Assembly: GCA_027352645.1 (NCBI GenBank)
Contig: DAIEIL010000018.1
Span: 1 to 16,660 of the forward strand
DNA length: 16,660 bases
Source of the DNA: Rhodobiaceae bacterium
GTDB lineage: Bacteria; Pseudomonadota; Alphaproteobacteria; Parvibaculales; Parvibaculaceae
Direction: 5' to 3'
The stretch's first letter is position 1, and each line of letters opens with the position of its first letter. Shown piece by piece: positions 6,999 through 13,613 of this stretch. Under the pieces are notes generated by a model. That model searched no databases. It was not told the DNA's origin and was given only the letters and a program-made list of their open reading frames with translations. The position numbers were made by a program, and so were the translations under genes.

Positions 6999-7034
6999 AA
7001 AAAGAAGGGCCCGGCGCCTCGCGGCGTCGAGCCC
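6999..7034 (-). terminator. Intrinsic terminator of infC
   Basis: Read on the minus strand, arms GGGCTCGACGCC and GGCGCCGGGCCC pair at 11 of 12 positions, counting one G-U, around a GCGA tetraloop of GNRA type. TTCTTTTT (7006-6999) follows immediately. It starts 30 bp past the infC stop. This is a textbook rho-independent terminator and means infC is not cotranscribed with rpmI-rplT. On the plus strand it has no T-run, so it is mainly one-directional. Confidence 0.9.
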
Positions 7035-7064
7035 ATCCTCGTCCCGATCAGGGTTGCGGCTGCC

Positions 7065-7601
7065 TTACTTCGGCGCCAGCACCATGACCATCTGGCGGCC
7101 TTCGAGGCGCGGATGCGCCTCGACCTTGGCAATCTCTTCGACCTGATCCCTGACGCGAATGAGAAGCTGCATACCGAGCTCCTGATGCGCCATTTCGCGG
7201 CCACGGAAGCGAAGCGTGACCTTGACCTTGTCACCCTCGTCGAAGAAGCGAAGCATGCTCTTCATCTTCACGTCATAGTCATGCGTGTCGATGTTCGGGC
7301 GCATCTTGATTTCCTTGACCTCGACGGTCTTCTGCTTCTTGCGCGCTTCGTTGGCCTTTTTCTGGGCCTGAAATTTGAATTTGCCGAAATCCAGAAGCTT
7401 GCACACGGGCGGCTTGGAATTGGGCGATACCTCGACGAGATCGAGTCCTGCCTCTTCCGCCATCCTCATGGCTTCCACTGTGGGGATCACGCCCCGCTTT
7501 TCGCCTTCGGCGTCGATGAGCAGAACGGTCGACTCATCGATCATTTCGTTGATGCGCGGGCCCTCGCGGGTGGGCGGCGCCTGAACTGGTCTGCGAGCTA
7601 T
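7065..7601 (-). CDS. infC: Translation initiation factor IF-3 with apparent AUA start codon
   Basis: IF-3 binds the 30S subunit, prevents premature 50S joining and proofreads the start codon. The protein has the N-domain (GPRINEMIDESTVLLIDAEGEKRGVI, then PVCKLLDFGKFKF), a Lys-rich linker and the C-domain (EVKEIKMRPNIDTHDYDVKM to EGRQMVMVLAPK). No ATG, GTG or TTG lies at the homology start. An ATA codon at 7601-7599 is preceded by AAAGGAGA (7616-7609) at ideal spacing and gives a normal 178-residue protein beginning ARRPVQAPP. An upstream TTG (7658) would add 19 unlikely residues. IF-3 genes are known for rare start codons that allow autoregulation. A weak promoter (TTGACT 7744-7739, AAATCT 7721-7716) may lie upstream. 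An intrinsic terminator follows. Confidence 0.95.
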   Translation of the reverse strand: MARRPVQAPPTREGPRINEMIDESTVLLIDAEGEKRGVIPTVEAMRMAEEAGLDLVEVSPNSKPPVCKLLDFGKFKFQAQKKANEARKKQKTVEVKEIKMRPNIDTHDYDVKMKSMLRFFDEGDKVKVTLRFRGREMAHQELGMQLLIRVRDQVEEIAKVEAHPRLEGRQMVMVLAPK

Positions 7602-7740
7602 GTAACCTTCTCCTTTAGCTGGTCCGCCATGCCCGGGGAGCGGCATGCGCTCGGTCAAAAGGGCTCTGTGGCCCGAAATCGGGTCATCGACGGACGATCA
7701 TTGCTGCAAAGCTATAGATTTGAAGTGCGCCCCCCGCAAG

Positions 7741-8109
7741 TCAAGAAACGGGCCTAGCCTGCGGCAGAGCCGCTCGAAGCGCTTCCGGCCCATGCCATTG
7801 TGGCATCGGCCACACACAAAAGCGCATGAAACGCGTGAGGGCGGACATTTCGAGATCGTAGATATGTCCGATATGGGCCCAGGAGATGCGCCGCACAAGG
7901 GACAGTAGGCGCACCGGGCCTCGTGCCGCGCCATCGGTCCAGATCGCGGAAGCGAGCCCTCCAAGTCGCGGAGCCGCCTCCTGCGTCGTGAGCAGGATCA
8001 CCTGCGACCCCGGATGACGCCGGGCAATGGCGTCGAAAATGCCGCGGAGCGTTTCACCATGGGCGGCCGCGTCGAAGAGGATCACGAGGACGGGCTTCGG
8101 CTCACCCAC
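7741..8109 (-). pseudogene. Truncated GT9 (heptosyltransferase-like) glycosyltransferase, N-terminal part only
   Basis: The 122-residue product resembles the N-terminal Rossmann half of family 9 glycosyltransferases, which transfer heptose or similar sugars in LPS synthesis. It shows PVLVILFDAAAHGETLRGIFDAIARRHPG, then SQVILLTTQ, AIWTDG, HIGHIYDLEMSALTRF and a PQWHG element like the P-WSG of the family. The protein then ends, about 180-200 residues short, and the C-terminal sugar-nucleotide-binding domain is not found downstream. The usual GD element near the N-terminus is also altered. The GTG at 8109 starts 3 bp before the end of the GT4 stop codon, as in a coupled two-glycosyltransferase operon. 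I read it as a degraded gene; a small functional relative cannot be excluded. Confidence 0.6.
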
Positions 8110-9331
8110 TGCGCTTCGTCCCGCCGCGCTTCTCCCGGTTGCGGGCAATGAGCCGCGAATAAACATCGAGCGTCGCACCGGTCATGGCGCCGACCGAGTA
8201 ATGAGCCAGCGCATTCGCCCTGCCCCGCTCGCCCATGGCGCGGCGCGCCTCGGGCGCGAGTTCGAGCATGGTCTTCATCGCGGCGGCGAGCGCCTTCGCA
8301 TCGTTGGGTTCCACCGCGAGGCCCGTCGCGTTCTCCATGCCGCCGGCTATTTCCGGCGTCAGCACCGTCTCGCGCTGTCCGCCCGCATCGCTGACGATCA
8401 CGGGGCGGCGCATCGACTGCGCTTCGACGGCGACACGGCCGAAAGGCTCTGCCTCGATCGACGGCGCAAGCACGACATCGCTGAGCGCATAGGCCGCCGC
8501 CATGTCGTCGCAGTGGCCGACGAGCGAGACGTGGTTGGCAAGTTCCGGCTCGCGGAGCATCTCCTGCACCTCCCGGACGAAGGCGTTGCGCCCCTGCGCG
8601 TCGCCGACAAGGAGAAGCCTGAAACCCCTCGCGCCGCTCGAAAGCAGGTCCGCCACCGCCTGAACGGCAAGCTTTTGCCCCTTCCAGCGCGAGATGCGCG
8701 CGGGCAGCAGGAAAACGGTTCGCCCATCATCCAGAACGTTCCAGCGCATGCGCAGCGCCGCGACGCGCTCCGGCGCAACGGCGGCGGCGTTAAGATAGTC
8801 CGTGTCCACGCCGCGCGGCACGACGAAGACGCGGGCGGGATCTGGCGCGTGAATGCGCGCAATGCGTTCGGCGGTATAGGAGGAGTTCGCAATCACGGCG
8901 TCGCCGCGCGTCATCACGGAATTATAGAAGACCTTCAGTCGCGGCGCTTCATGCACCTTGGAATGATAGGTCGTGACAAAGGGGAGGCTAAGGCGATGGG
9001 CGGCGGCCAGCGCGCTCCATGCGGGTGCGCGGCTGCGCGCATGAATGAGGTCGATCTTCTCGCGGGCCGCAAGCCGCGTCAGCCGCTCGACATTGAGCGC
9101 CATGATGATCGGGTTCTTGGAGTGAACATCCATGTCCACATGCTCGCCGCCCACGGCGAGGAGCTCTTCGAGCAGCCGCCCGCCCGAACTCGCGACGATG
9201 GCGCGCCCGCCGGCCGCTACGATGGCCCGGGCCATGTCGATTGTCGTACGCTCCGCGCCGCCAATATTGAGCGACGGAATCACTTGAAGGATCGCGGGAC
9301 GCGGCGACAGGTTTTCGAATGAAATGGGCAC
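8102..9331 (-). CDS. Family 4 glycosyltransferase
   Basis: A 409-residue GT-B fold enzyme that probably builds LPS core, exopolysaccharide or another envelope glycan from a nucleotide sugar. The N-domain has ILQVIPSLNIGGAERTTIDMARA (about 14-36) with the GGAE loop of GT4. The C-domain begins with ARISRWKGQKLAVQAV (about 211-226) and carries EAEPFGRVAVEAQ (about 293-305), the EX7E-like sugar-nucleotide motif. The frame is open to 9610, but those codons overlap the hydrolase gene on the other strand. The GTG at 9331 fits the family start. The Shine-Dalgarno is weak. It is followed without a gap by the broken GT9 gene and diverges from the hydrolase. Confidence 0.9.
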   Translation of the reverse strand: MPISFENLSPRPAILQVIPSLNIGGAERTTIDMARAIVAAGGRAIVASSGGRLLEELLAVGGEHVDMDVHSKNPIIMALNVERLTRLAAREKIDLIHARSRAPAWSALAAAHRLSLPFVTTYHSKVHEAPRLKVFYNSVMTRGDAVIANSSYTAERIARIHAPDPARVFVVPRGVDTDYLNAAAVAPERVAALRMRWNVLDDGRTVFLLPARISRWKGQKLAVQAVADLLSSGARGFRLLLVGDAQGRNAFVREVQEMLREPELANHVSLVGHCDDMAAAYALSDVVLAPSIEAEPFGRVAVEAQSMRRPVIVSDAGGQRETVLTPEIAGGMENATGLAVEPNDAKALAAAMKTMLELAPEARRAMGERGRANALAHYSVGAMTGATLDVYSRLIARNREKRGGTKRSG

Positions 9332-9346
9332 GGCTCGTCTCTGCCT

Positions 9347-9391
9347 GATGTATGTTCTGCCGGTCGACCCGACCAACACCGCCATACATAA
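9347..9391. promoter_or_regulatory. Divergent promoter region with inverted repeat (GT4 / hydrolase)
   Basis: ATGTATG (9348-9354) and CATACAT (9383-9389) are exact inverted repeats flanking a GGTCG...CGACC element in a 66-bp gap. They overlap possible -10 elements for both directions: TACATA (9386-9391) on the plus strand with TCGACC 16 bp upstream, and TACATC (9352-9347) on the minus strand. The symmetry could be a regulator site or simply two facing promoters. Weak to moderate. Confidence 0.35.
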
Positions 9392-9397
9392 CAGACA

Positions 9398-10180
9398 ATG
9401 ACCGACAGCCCAGACCCCCGCAAGCTCGCCCGTCCCGATGGCGAAAGTCTCGCCTACCGGATCGAGAAGCCGGCCACACCCGCAGGCCCGACCGGCCTCA
9501 CATGGCTCGGCGGCTTCAAATCCGACATGACGGGCACAAAGGCCGGGGCGCTTGCCGAATGGGCCCGGGCCGCGCGCCGGAACTTCCTGCGCTTCGACTA
9601 TTTCGCGCATGGGGCGTCATCCGGCGATTTCAGCGAGGCCACCATCGGCCGCTGGCGCGAGGATGCGCTCGCCGCCATCGATGCGCTGGCCGAGGGGCCG
9701 CAGATTCTCGTCGGATCAAGCATGGGCGGATGGATGGCGCTGCTTGCGGCGCTCGCACGTCCGGAGCGCGTCAAGGCGCTCATCCTCATCGCGCCTGCGC
9801 CGGACTTCACCGAGGAGTTGATGTGGAAGAACTTCTCGGACGAGGTGCGCGAGATATTGCTGCGCGACGGTGTCTATCGCCGTCCGTCCGAATATGACGA
9901 AGAGCCCTATGAGATCACAATGAAGCTGATCGAGGAGGGGCGAAACCATCTCCTGCTCGGCAACCCCATTCCGATCAAGGTTCCCGTCCGCATTTTGCAG
10001 GGCATGGCCGACCCCGACGTGCCGTGGAAACATGCCATGCGGCTCGTCGAGACGCTGGAATCGAATGACGTCGCCATCACGCTGACAAAGGCGGGCGACC
10101 ATCGCCTCTCGACGCCCGAGGACATCGCGCGGCTGACGCAGACGATTGAAACACTGCTGGCCGAAATCGAGCCGCGCTGA
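9398..10180 (+). CDS. Alpha/beta hydrolase
   Basis: A 260-residue cytoplasmic alpha/beta-hydrolase that probably cleaves an ester or thioester. The nucleophile elbow is GSSMGG (about 108-113). The acid Asp lies in GMADPDVPW (about 203-211) and the base His in AGDHRLS (about 231-237). Together they form a complete triad. The TWLGGFKSDMTGTKA opening and FDYFAHGASSGDF segment resemble bacterial relatives of the ABHD10 thioesterase group. The substrate is unknown. There is no Shine-Dalgarno, and a possible -10 (TACATA) ends 6 bp before the ATG, so the mRNA may be leaderless. It diverges from the GT4 gene, and the terminator of the convergent neighbour lies 23 bp beyond its stop. Confidence 0.88.
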   Translation: MTDSPDPRKLARPDGESLAYRIEKPATPAGPTGLTWLGGFKSDMTGTKAGALAEWARAARRNFLRFDYFAHGASSGDFSEATIGRWREDALAAIDALAEGPQILVGSSMGGWMALLAALARPERVKALILIAPAPDFTEELMWKNFSDEVREILLRDGVYRRPSEYDEEPYEITMKLIEEGRNHLLLGNPIPIKVPVRILQGMADPDVPWKHAMRLVETLESNDVAITLTKAGDHRLSTPEDIARLTQTIETLLAEIEPR

Positions 10181-10192
10181 TCTCCGCCGCCA

Positions 10193-10228
10193 TAAAAACG
10201 AAAGAGGCAATCCGGCCGGATTGCCTCT
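10193..10228 (-). terminator. Intrinsic terminator of the eRF1-domain-like gene
   Basis: Positions 10203-10228 form a perfect 26-bp palindrome with arms AGAGGCAATCC and GGATTGCCTCT around GGCC. On the minus strand it is followed by TTTCGTTTTTATG (10202 downward), a U-rich tract. This is a strong rho-independent terminator for the gene ending at 10255. On the plus strand no T-run follows, but the hairpin lies right behind the hydrolase stop and may also slow transcription from that side. Confidence 0.88.
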
Positions 10229-10254
10229 CACGTCGGAATGCCGAACCGCCTTGC

Positions 10255-10647
10255 TCAGAGCTGCGGCAGCGTGCGGTCTTTCTTGTGGAAATAGGCGCGG
10301 GCGTAGTTGGTCAACTCGCCATCGGTCGGGTGGTCGACCGTTTCGATGCCGACAACCTTGGCGGCAAGCGCCGGATGCTTCGCCTGAAGATGCTTCAGGA
10401 ACGCGAATTTCGCATTGGCCGGGCCGACGATCAGGACTTCGCCGAAGCCGTCGAGCGACTTGGCAACCTCTTCGTAATAGGCCGGGTCTTCCGGAGCGCG
10501 CCAGTTGCGCGACTTTCCGGCGCTGTGCTGCGTGTGCTTTACGGCCTGGTGATGCTGCAACGTGGCCGTCGCATGCTCGTCCGGATTGAAGGAAACGATG
10601 CGGGCTTCATGATGGTCGATCCAGACGGCGGCATGGTAGTGAGTCAT
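10255..10647 (-). CDS. Small eRF1 domain 3-like (baeRF-type) protein
   Basis: A 130-residue protein of the kind often named translational machinery protein in alphaproteobacteria. The first part (YHAAVWIDHHEARIVSF) is a short beta hairpin. The second part has VLIVGPANAKFAFLKHLQAKHPALAAKVVGIETVDHPTDGELTNYARAYF (about 71-119), which resembles domain 3 of archaeo-eukaryotic release factors and Pelota. A link to ribosomes or stress is suspected but unproven. It lacks a GGQ motif, so it cannot release peptides by the known mechanism. GGGAGA precedes the ATG. An FNR/FixK-like box lies at class II spacing upstream, suggesting induction when oxygen is low. It is a single-gene unit with a strong terminator. 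Confidence 0.8.
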   Translation of the reverse strand: MTHYHAAVWIDHHEARIVSFNPDEHATATLQHHQAVKHTQHSAGKSRNWRAPEDPAYYEEVAKSLDGFGEVLIVGPANAKFAFLKHLQAKHPALAAKVVGIETVDHPTDGELTNYARAYFHKKDRTLPQL

Positions 10648-10672
10648 TCAACAATCTCCCTTGTATAAAAAC

Positions 10673-10714
10673 AGACTAGCCCAAAGACAGGCGCGGCTCC
10701 CTGAGCCAGATCAA
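10673..10714 (-). promoter_or_regulatory. FNR/FixK-like box and -10 element of a class II promoter
   Basis: On the minus strand TTGATCTGGCTCAG (10714-10701) matches TTGAT-N4-ATCAA at all but two positions. Exactly 22 bp further on lies TAGTCT (10678-10673), a possible -10. This is the geometry of class II FNR/FixK-activated promoters, where the box is centred at -41.5. It gives a start near 10666, about 19 nt before the ATG at 10647. The second half-site and the -10 are imperfect, so this is a prediction. Confidence 0.5.
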
Positions 10715-10725
10715 TGCAGCCCGCG

Positions 10726-11613
10726 TCAGTTTGTCTCGATTTCGAGAAGTGCCGCCAGCCCCTCGCGATAGGTGGGGTATTTCAAAGCCACGCCAAGTTC
10801 CTCGCAGATGCGCCGGTTTGAGACGCGCTTCGATTCCGCATAGAAGCTCCGCGCCATTGGCGACAGTTCTGCCTTCTCGAAAGCGATTTCGGGTGGGGCC
10901 TCGCGCCCGAGGAGCCGCGCCGCATAGGCCACGACCTCCTGCGGCGGGGCGGGCTCGTCGTCGCAGACATTATAGGCGGCACCCGGATCGGGCCGCGCGA
11001 TCGAGGCTTCGAGCACGGCGGCAATGTCATCGACATGAATGCGCGAAAAGACCTGCCCCTCCTTCACGATGCGCTTCGCCGTGCCGTCGAGAAGGCTTCG
11101 GATCTGGTTACGGCCCGGACCGTAAATGCCAGCAAGCCGAAAGATGTGAAGCGGAAGGCCTGCCTCGGCGGCAAGTTTCGTCCATGCTTCCTCGGCCGCA
11201 AGGCGACGGCGGCCCCGCTCCGTCGATGGCGCAAGCGGCGTCGCTTCTGTCACCCAGTCGCCGCCGCAATCGCCGTAGACGCCCGTCGTCGAGAGATAAC
11301 CCACCCATTCGAGACCGGGCGCCAATGCCACGATGTCCCGCGCATGGGCTGCGAAAACCGGATCGCCCGTCTCGCCCGGTGGAACGGAAAGGAGAAGATG
11401 GGTCGTGCCGCCAAGCGCAGCCGCGGGATCGGCAAGCGGACGCTCGCCGTCGAAGAGGTGCATCTCGAATCCCTGCGCGATGAGCGCCGCCGCCTTTTCC
11501 TCACTCCGGCAAGTACCGGCGATGGCAAAACCCCGTTCGCGGAGACGTCGCGCCAGCGCCTCGGCGCTGAAGCCGAGCCCGAAGCAGAAAAGCCGCTTCC
11601 CCGTTTCCTTCAC
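10726..11613 (-). CDS. SDR-family NAD(P)-binding protein, YeeZ-like
   Basis: A 295-residue atypical short-chain dehydrogenase of the YeeZ-like group, of unknown substrate. The nucleotide-binding loop is CFGLGFSAEALARRL (about 10-24). Later come HLLLSVPP (about 72-79), GYLSTTGVYGD (about 104-114), FRLAGIYGPGRNQI (about 157-170) and RIHVDDIAAVLEA (about 191-203), all typical of extended SDRs. The catalytic YxxxK is replaced by RGRRRLAAEE, as is usual in this subgroup, so it may not be a normal dehydrogenase. It starts with GTG, preceded by GGGAG. It diverges from the secreted TPR gene by 78 bp and follows the queG end of the neighbouring cluster. Confidence 0.87.
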   Translation of the reverse strand: MKETGKRLFCFGLGFSAEALARRLRERGFAIAGTCRSEEKAAALIAQGFEMHLFDGERPLADPAAALGGTTHLLLSVPPGETGDPVFAAHARDIVALAPGLEWVGYLSTTGVYGDCGGDWVTEATPLAPSTERGRRRLAAEEAWTKLAAEAGLPLHIFRLAGIYGPGRNQIRSLLDGTAKRIVKEGQVFSRIHVDDIAAVLEASIARPDPGAAYNVCDDEPAPPQEVVAYAARLLGREAPPEIAFEKAELSPMARSFYAESKRVSNRRICEELGVALKYPTYREGLAALLEIETN

Positions 11614-11691
11614 AATGGCTCCCGATTATTGGCTGCTCTATTACGGGCTATTGACTTGCAATGCGCCCGCGCCTCGGGAAGGTTATCGCCC

Positions 11692-12480
11692 ATGATGATC
11701 GCCAGACAAAGCCTACCCCTTTTCGCTCTCCTCGCCGCGCTCGGGCTTGCCGCGCCTTCCGAAGCGGCGGAACCCGCAAAGCCGGCAGAACCGCATAGCT
11801 ATGTGGATTGCGTCGCGTTGACGGAGCGCGAACCCGCCAAGGCACTCGCCTATGCGCGGGACTGGAAGGCGGCGGATGGCGGACAGGCCGCGCTTCATTG
11901 TGAGGCACTGGCGCTCTCGGCGCTGGGCGAGCTGGATGAGGCCGCCGCCCGCTTTCAGGAACTTGCCGACGGCATGGCGGACGCCCCGGTGGAGACCCGC
12001 GCTGAAATCTATGGGCAGGCAGGGAACGCCTGGGAGGTCGCCGGCAATCTCGGCAAGGCGCGGGCGGCCTATGACGCGGCGCTCGCCCTCCTACCGCATG
12101 AGCCGGAACTCTTCCTCGCCCGGGCGCGGCTTCGGGCGCTCCAAAAGGATTGGGACGGTGTGCGACTCGACACGGGCGAGGCGCTGGCCGAAAGCCCGTC
12201 GCTCGCTGCGGCGCTGACGCTGCGCGCGACGGCCCTGCGCAATCTCGGGCACCCGAAACCGGCGCTTGCGGATGCGGAACGCGCAGTGTCGCTCGCGCCG
12301 CATAATCTCGAAGCGTTGCTGGAGCGCGGACGCATGCGGGCCGAGACCGGTAATCTCTCCGGCGCGAAGGCGGACTGGTTGACCGTCATCCGCTTCGCAA
12401 AACAAACCGGCCGCGCCTCCGATCCCGCTGCAGCAGCGGCTCAGGCGCTGCTCGACAAATCGGGCAAGCCCGCGCAATAG
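11692..12480 (+). CDS. Secreted tetratricopeptide-repeat protein
   Basis: The 262-residue protein starts MMIARQSLPLFALLAALGLAAPSEA, a clear Sec signal peptide with cleavage expected after SEA. It is then alpha-helical with TPR-like repeats, such as EIYGQAGNAWEVAGNLGKARAAYDAALALLPHEPEL (about 102-138) and ALTLRATALRNLGHPKPALADAERAVSLAPHNLEALLERGRMRAETGNLSGAKADW (about 172-227). TPRs bind other proteins, here presumably in the periplasm; the partner is unknown. The frame is open far upstream (11035), but that part overlaps the SDR gene. GGGAAGG precedes the chosen ATG; the next codon (11695) is also ATG. Its last 40 bp overlap the end of queG on the other strand. Confidence 0.87.
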   Translation: MMIARQSLPLFALLAALGLAAPSEAAEPAKPAEPHSYVDCVALTEREPAKALAYARDWKAADGGQAALHCEALALSALGELDEAAARFQELADGMADAPVETRAEIYGQAGNAWEVAGNLGKARAAYDAALALLPHEPELFLARARLRALQKDWDGVRLDTGEALAESPSLAAALTLRATALRNLGHPKPALADAERAVSLAPHNLEALLERGRMRAETGNLSGAKADWLTVIRFAKQTGRASDPAAAAAQALLDKSGKPAQ

Positions 12481-13613
12481 CGCCACTCTTCTTTCACGCC
12501 CTCATCTTCTTCCCGCGAGAGCGCATCGACGGCGAGCCCCCGCGCCTCGTCGGGCGCGAGCGCATTGAGCGCCCAGACCGCCATGGCGCGAACGAGAGGC
12601 GCGTCGTCGACGAGGCGTTCGCGCACGAGCGGCAGGAAGCCCTCATCGCCCGAATTGGCGATGGCGATCAGCACATTGCGGATGAAGCGGTCGCGTCCGA
12701 CGCGCTTGATGGGCGAACCTGAAAAGAGTGCGCGAAACGCCGTGTCGTCGAGCCCGATGAGATCGGCGAGGCGCGGCGCGCGCAATTCATCCCGCGCATG
12801 AAAAGCGGCTTCACGCGCTTCCGACGCGAACTTGTTCCAGGGACAAACGGCAAGGCAATCGTCGCAGCCATAGATGCGGTTGCCCATCGCCTTGCGAAAC
12901 TCGCGCGGGATCGCGCCCTTGTTCTCGATGGTGAGATAGGAAATACAGCGCCGCGCATCGAGTTCGTAAGGCTTGGGAAAAGCCGAGGTCGGGCAGATGT
13001 CGAGGCAGCGACGGCATTCGCCGCAACGATCCTCATGCGCCTCGTCGGCTTCGAGTTCGAGCGTGGTGAAGATCGAGCCGATGAAAAGCCACGAACCGAA
13101 ATCGCGCGAGACGAGATTGGTGTGCTTGCCCTGCCAGCCGATGCCCGCGGCTTCCGCGAGCGGCTTTTCCATGACGGGCGCGGTGTCGACAAAGACCTTC
13201 ACGTCCGCGCCGCTCGTCTCGGCAAGCCAGCGCGCCACCTGCTTCAGCCGCGATTTGACGAGGTCGTGATAGTCGCGGTTTTTCGCATAGACGGAAATTG
13301 CGGCGCGGTCGCGCCGTTCGAGCAGCTCAAGCGGATTTTCGTCGGGCCCGTAATTCATCGCGAGCATGACGACGCTTTTCACATCGGGCCAGAGAATGCC
13401 GGGATGGCTGCGGCGCTCTTCCGTGTCTTCCATCCACGCCATCTGGCCGTGGCGTCCGGCGGCAAGCCACTCACGCAGACGCGACGAGGCCAACGGCGTC
13501 GCATCGGGACGCGTGATGCGGATGACGTCGAAGCCTGCTTCCCTCGCACGCGCAACGAGCGCGGGTTTCAAACCCTCCGCCGTCGCGGAGCGATCAGAAG
13601 TCGAGATTGGCAT
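12441..13613 (-). CDS. queG: Epoxyqueuosine reductase
   Basis: QueG carries out the last step of queuosine synthesis, reducing epoxyqueuosine to queuosine in tRNA wobble positions, using cobalamin and two 4Fe-4S clusters. The 390-residue protein has FVDTAPVMEKPLAEAAGIGWQGKH (about 141-164) with the catalytic Asp143. Ferredoxin-like cysteines are C197, C200, C203 and C207, then C223, C250, C253 and C257 (CDDCLAVCPWN). C-terminal HEAT-like helices (about 309-370) are present. The ATG at 13613 lies inside the end of the FzlA-like gene (20-bp overlap) with no clear ribosome binding site, so coupling is likely. The 3' end overlaps the convergent TPR gene by 40 bp. Confidence 0.96.
   Translation of the reverse strand: MPISTSDRSATAEGLKPALVARAREAGFDVIRITRPDATPLASSRLREWLAAGRHGQMAWMEDTEERRSHPGILWPDVKSVVMLAMNYGPDENPLELLERRDRAAISVYAKNRDYHDLVKSRLKQVARWLAETSGADVKVFVDTAPVMEKPLAEAAGIGWQGKHTNLVSRDFGSWLFIGSIFTTLELEADEAHEDRCGECRRCLDICPTSAFPKPYELDARRCISYLTIENKGAIPREFRKAMGNRIYGCDDCLAVCPWNKFASEAREAAFHARDELRAPRLADLIGLDDTAFRALFSGSPIKRVGRDRFIRNVLIAIANSGDEGFLPLVRERLVDDAPLVRAMAVWALNALAPDEARGLAVDALSREEDEGVKEEWRYCAGLPDLSSSA

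Noticed and set aside
7656..7682. GGGC-cacaga-GCCC followed by TTTT in the infC upstream region (minus strand), terminator- or attenuator-like
   Set aside because: The stem is only 4 bp, and the T-run is short. Too weak to call.
8027..9322. 431-codon plus-strand frame opposite the GT4 gene
   Set aside because: Antisense to a gene with clear GT4 motifs, and no family resemblance of its own.
9332..9610. N-terminal extension of the GT4 frame
   Set aside because: It overlaps the start of the divergent hydrolase, is Cys/Gly-rich without homology, and GT4 enzymes start close to the ILQVIPSLNIGG strand.
11035..11691. Upstream extension of the TPR protein frame
   Set aside because: It overlaps the SDR gene on the other strand, and the signal peptide with a good ribosome binding site marks the true start at 11692.
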